Assembly (NCBI RefSeq): GCF_003382565.3
Contig: NZ_CP086253.1
Location: 2,542,001 to 2,606,000, forward strand
Direction of reading: 5' to 3'
Origin: Pectobacterium aquaticum
GTDB taxonomy: Bacteria; Pseudomonadota; Gammaproteobacteria; Enterobacterales; Enterobacteriaceae
DNA: 64,000 nucleotides
Below are positions 61,359 through 64,000 of the stretch, piece after piece. Under the pieces are notes generated by a model, which saw nothing but the letters and a program-made list of their open reading frames with translations, was not told the origin of the DNA and did not search any database. The first letter of the stretch is position 1. Every line of letters begins with the position of its first letter. The position numbers were made by a program, and so were the translations under genes.

Positions 61359-61598
61359 ATGCGCGTAGAAATCACTCTTGCAAAAACAACGCCTTTACCC
61401 GCCGGTGCCATCGAAGCGCTCAGGCATGAGCTGGAAAAACGTATTCACAAAATTTACCCTGACACACCCATTCAGGTTCGTTATGCAGCCGCAAACAGCC
61501 TGACGGTAATGGGAGCAGGCAAAGAAGAAAAAGATCGTATCTCTGAAATCTTGCAGGAAACGTGGGAAAGTGCCGATGACTGGTTTACAGCAGACTAA
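61359..61598 (+). CDS. dinI: DNA-damage-inducible protein DinI
   Basis: Small SOS protein that binds RecA filaments and tunes LexA/UmuD cleavage. From ATG 61359 (MRVEITLAK) with GGAGG nearby it has 79 residues (E. coli 81). The conserved second half VRYAAANSLTVMGAGKEEKD, then ISEILQETWESADDWF, is nearly identical to E. coli. A LexA box overlaps its promoter. An in-frame ATG four codons earlier is too close to the box and lacks a ribosome-binding site. Confidence 0.96.
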   Translation: MRVEITLAKTTPLPAGAIEALRHELEKRIHKIYPDTPIQVRYAAANSLTVMGAGKEEKDRISEILQETWESADDWFTAD

Positions 61599-61686
61599 TC
61601 TAAAACTTGAAAAATAACGAAAATACAGGCTGTAATGGCACTTTAAAGCGGCATCTCGCCATGTTCTATGACCGAGGATATCTGTT

Positions 61687-61944
61687 ATGAGGGTAGAAAA
61701 GCCAGAAGAGACAATGACATTCGGGAAATTGCTGGAGCTGATTGGCGAGCAACAACGCAAGATCGATACTCTGGAATTCGCTTTTTAGTTCTTGGCGTTC
61801 TGCCTTGATGAGAAAGCCAACAGGCTGATGATTCACAATTTGACACTGGCGTCTCAAAATGAAAATCGGGATCCAGCAATGAAGAAATACCTTGCCCGAC
61901 TTGCTGCCGCATTAGAAAAAAATTCAGGGCCTGCTGCAGAATAA
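61687..61944 (+). pseudogene. Small gene interrupted by an in-frame TAG
   Basis: An 85-codon reading frame is intact except for TAG at codon 34 (61786-61788). Before it: MRVEKPEETMTFGKLLELIG then EQQRKIDTLEFAF. After it: FLAFCLDEKANRLMIHNLTL, then PAMKKYLARLAAALEKNSG. The length and plan (N-terminal coiled coil ending LE, hydrophobic run, helical C-terminus) recall the RpoS anti-adapter IraP (86 aa), but identity is low and this is only a suggestion. Either a recent nonsense mutation, a suppressible stop, or re-initiation at ATG 61828 could apply. Confidence 0.6.
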
Positions 61945-62183
61945 TGCTCAACTGCCCTGTAACGAAGCCTTCGGGATGAAAGCCCATTCGTCCCGATATT
62001 TTATCTGACGCATCGTTTATCCCTTCGTCATACCTGCCTGTCTAATTTTTTTCACGAAAAGTTGAAAATACTTCCCATAAATTAAATAAGTCACAGTATA
62101 CTGATAAGGCTTGTTTAAAAATAATGATCCACCTGAAGCCTCGTTAGTCACTCATGTTAGTAACTAGTCAATAAGGGGTATTT

Positions 62184-62438
62184 ATGGATAGAAAAAATGA
62201 AGTTATTCAGACACATCCTCTTGTAGGTTGGGACATCAGCACCGTTGACAGTTATGACGCCATGATGATCCGTTTGCACTACTTATCCACCTCGGACCAA
62301 GCACCAGATGAAGCACATGTAGACCGGACGCTTTGGCTAACGACCGATGTTGCAAGGCAACTGATATACATACTCGAAGCCGGTATTGCAAAAATCGAAT
62401 CAACAGACTGTGACGCCAGTGATTATCGAAAACATTAG
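62184..62438 (+). CDS. bssS: Biofilm regulator BssS
   Basis: Small protein of 84 residues, the E. coli length, named for its effect on biofilm formation through signal secretion; the mechanism is unclear. NEVIQTHPLVGWDISTVDSY and TLWLTTDVARQLIYILEAGI are nearly identical to E. coli, whereas the middle loop differs. A TAAGGGG site lies seven bases before the ATG. It keeps the dinI-bssS neighbourhood. Confidence 0.95.
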   Translation: MDRKNEVIQTHPLVGWDISTVDSYDAMMIRLHYLSTSDQAPDEAHVDRTLWLTTDVARQLIYILEAGIAKIESTDCDASDYRKH

Positions 62439-62501
62439 TAATTGATAGCGTTATTAATATTATATTCAATACCCAATTATTTTTTTGAAAACAGTTGCTT
62501 T

Positions 62502-62541
62502 AATAACCACACCGCCTTATTGGCGGTGTGGTTATTTTAGG
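62502..62541. terminator. Terminator after bssS
   Basis: A perfect 15-bp stem AATAACCACACCGCC/GGCGGTGTGGTTATT with a TTATT loop, followed by TTAG. It is the longest perfect terminator stem in the window. Confidence 0.88.
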
Positions 62542-62755
62542 CTTGTTCTCATTTCTTTTTATAGCATCGATAGATTAAACCACACTCGCCTGATTTTATA
62601 TCTCAATAATCACCCACTACATCATTATTCAACTAATCGAGTGTCTTTCCGGCACAATTAATTTAATTAGCCGCCATCTTTATTTATCTTTCACCTGAAA
62701 ACAGGCATCAGGAATATCTATTTCTAGTAAAGAACTTCCATAACCAAATTGAATA

Positions 62756-62792
62756 AATTATGAATTTAAATTCAAAAAAATTGTTCATAATT
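62756..62792. promoter_or_regulatory. Inverted repeat upstream of yceJ
   Basis: AATTATGAA and TTCATAATT are separated by 19 bases that themselves contain the palindrome GAATTTAAATTC. It could be an operator for yceJ-yceI, but AT-rich DNA forms such dyads by chance. Confidence 0.35.
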
Positions 62793-62892
62793 ATGATAAT
62801 GTTGCAATTTGAAATTTTATGTTGATTTTATGTTTCTTCCTGTTAAATTTCGCCGGATTGACTACATTACCGATCTGATAAGGAGTATCACC

Positions 62893-63447
62893 ATGCTTTG
62901 GCGTAATACCTCTTCTCGTTATGGCCATATCAGCATTCTTTTGCACTGGATTGCAGCGTTAACCGTTTATGGTATGTTCGCTTTAGGGCTGTGGATGGTT
63001 ACATTAGGGTACTACAATATTTGGTATCACCGTGCCCCAGAGATTCATAAAGCGATTGGCGTGCTGTTATTTGCCATCTTAATCTTTCGCGTGGTATGGC
63101 GTTTTATCTCCCCACCACCTCCACCGTTGAAAAGCTACTCCACATTAACCCGCGTCAGCGCGACGCTGGCTCATATTGCGCTTTATGTCATTCTTTTCGC
63201 CATTCTCATTAGTGGATATCTCATTTCCACTGCCGAAGGGCATTCTATCTCAGTTTTTGGCTGGTTTTCTGTTCCGGCCATTGTCAGCGGCTTGACGGAT
63301 CAGGCCGATATAGCAGGCGACGTGCATCTTTATCTTGCATGGGCGGTGGTTGCCTTATCAGCGCTGCACGGTTTAGCCGCATTAAAACACCACTTTATCG
63401 ATGGTGATAACACGTTGAAACGGATGTTGGGTCGCAACGTTCCTTAA
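62893..63447 (+). CDS. yceJ: Cytochrome b561 homologue YceJ
   Basis: Di-heme cytochrome b561-family inner-membrane protein. From ATG 62893, with AAGGAG eight bases upstream, it has 184 residues (E. coli 188). Four hydrophobic helices lie near 14-32, 50-68, 90-112 and 146-166. Candidate heme His residues are in LLHWIAALTVYG, PEIHKAIGVLL, LAHIALYVIL and AVVALSALHGLAALKHHF. It is followed 26 bases later by yceI, with which it forms a conserved pair. Confidence 0.94.
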   Translation: MLWRNTSSRYGHISILLHWIAALTVYGMFALGLWMVTLGYYNIWYHRAPEIHKAIGVLLFAILIFRVVWRFISPPPPPLKSYSTLTRVSATLAHIALYVILFAILISGYLISTAEGHSISVFGWFSVPAIVSGLTDQADIAGDVHLYLAWAVVALSALHGLAALKHHFIDGDNTLKRMLGRNVP

Positions 63448-63473
63448 CTTTCTGGATTTATGGAGAAATACCA

Positions 63474-64000
63474 ATGCTGAAGAAAACACTACTGAGCCTA
63501 ACAGCAGTATCCATGCTTGCCTCTGCCGGTTCTGCCCTGGCGGCAGAGTACAAGTTCGATAAAGAAGGCCAGCACGCGTTTATCGAATTCCGCATTAAAC
63601 ACCTCGGTTATAGCTGGCTTTACGGCAGCTTTAACGACTTCGATGGCACTTTTACCTTTGATGAAAAAAATCCATCAGCGGAGAAAGTGAATGTCACTAT
63701 CAATACCAACAGCGTTGACACTAACCACGCTGAACGTGACAAGCACCTTCGCAGTGCAGAATTTTTAAACGTTATCAAGCATCCGCAAGCAACGTTTACG
63801 TCAACTGAAGTGAAGAAAGACGGTGAAGATTACGATATTACCGGCAACCTGACCTTAAATGGCGTCACCAAGCCCGTTAAGCTGGATGCCAAACTCATCG
63901 GTCAGGGTGATGACCCATGGGGTAACTATCGTGCAGGATTTCAAGCCGAAGGCACTATCAAGCTGAAAGACTTCAACATTACGACCGATTTGGGTCCAGC
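63474..64000 (+). CDS. yceI: YceI-family periplasmic lipocalin-like protein, N-terminal part
   Basis: The gene runs off the right edge after about 175 codons. A signal peptide MLKKTLLSLTAVSMLASAGS ends at ALA|AEYKF, cleavage after residue 23. The mature part is a YceI-type beta-barrel that binds polyisoprenoids: HAFIEFRIKHLGYSWLYGSF, NTNSVDTNHAERDKHLRS and ITGNLTLNGVTKPVKLD. TGGAGAAATACCA gives the ribosome-binding site. The function is not proven; the pairing with the b561 protein YceJ suggests a quinone/isoprenoid link. Confidence 0.95.
   Translation, partial: MLKKTLLSLTAVSMLASAGSALAAEYKFDKEGQHAFIEFRIKHLGYSWLYGSFNDFDGTFTFDEKNPSAEKVNVTINTNSVDTNHAERDKHLRSAEFLNVIKHPQATFTSTEVKKDGEDYDITGNLTLNGVTKPVKLDAKLIGQGDDPWGNYRAGFQAEGTIKLKDFNITTDLGP

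Larger units (their letters stand above)
62439..62892. other. Intergenic stretch bssS-yceJ
   Basis: Very AT-rich. Holds the bssS terminator (62502-62541), a 9-bp inverted repeat (62756-62792) and presumably the yceJ promoter. An in-frame ATG at 62809 extends the yceJ frame by 28 residues without family similarity and is not a credible start. Confidence 0.55.

Overview
The window looks like core chromosome of a plant-associated enterobacterium, most likely a soft-rot Pectobacteriaceae (Pectobacterium-like). Nearly every gene has an obvious Escherichia coli counterpart in long conserved blocks. The protein drift, small gene losses and gains, 127-bp ERIC elements and a second GC-rich intergenic repeat fit that group. 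The species cannot be fixed from the sequence alone. No phage, insertion sequence, CRISPR array or secretion system is present.

Positions 1-8.1 kb correspond to the E. coli aspS-yecE-yecN-cmoA-cmoB-cutC-yecM neighbourhood (aspartyl-tRNA synthetase, tRNA wobble cmo5U synthesis, VOC-like protein), followed by argS (8.3-10 kb). From 10.1 to 17.2 kb runs the murJ / broken mviM / yceH / rimJ / mdtH / yceB / ycdY / ycdX block, with a tRNA-Ser(GGA) at 17.5 kb. Positions 17.8-21.9 kb hold lplA and the nlpC-btuD-btuE-btuC cluster (lipoate ligation, a murein hydrolase, vitamin B12 import).

Positions 22.0-24.2 kb are the only clearly accessory stretch. It has a SAM methyltransferase divergent from a Crp/Fnr-type regulator, an ERIC element, two Fur-like boxes and a small Cys/His-rich ORF. 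Core genes then resume: cobB, nagK, lolE-lolD-lolC (lipoprotein export), mfd (transcription-coupled repair), yegD (Hsp70-like), ycfJ, ndh, ycfP, nagZ, thiK, lpoB, ycfL, hinT and ptsG.

From 43.4 to 54 kb is a long leftward block (ycfH-holB-tmk-mltG-pabC-fabF-acpP-fabG-fabD-fabH-plsX-rpmF-yceD). It joins DNA replication, dTMP supply, glycan chain termination, folate and fatty acid/phospholipid synthesis. The last part holds yceF, rluC, rne with its long leader, a small ABM-domain protein, pyrC, LexA-controlled dinI, a stop-interrupted small gene, bssS, yceJ and the start of yceI.

Points worth a second look are the Fur-box/Cys-His-rich ORF and its neighbouring methyltransferase-regulator pair, two decayed genes (mviM with a large internal deletion; an 85-codon gene with an in-frame TAG beside dinI), ERIC insertions that touch gene ends, a tandem 9-bp repeat in rne, and paired intergenic repeats upstream of yegD. 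I did not find a clearly new multi-gene system; most of the window is ordinary conserved chromosome.
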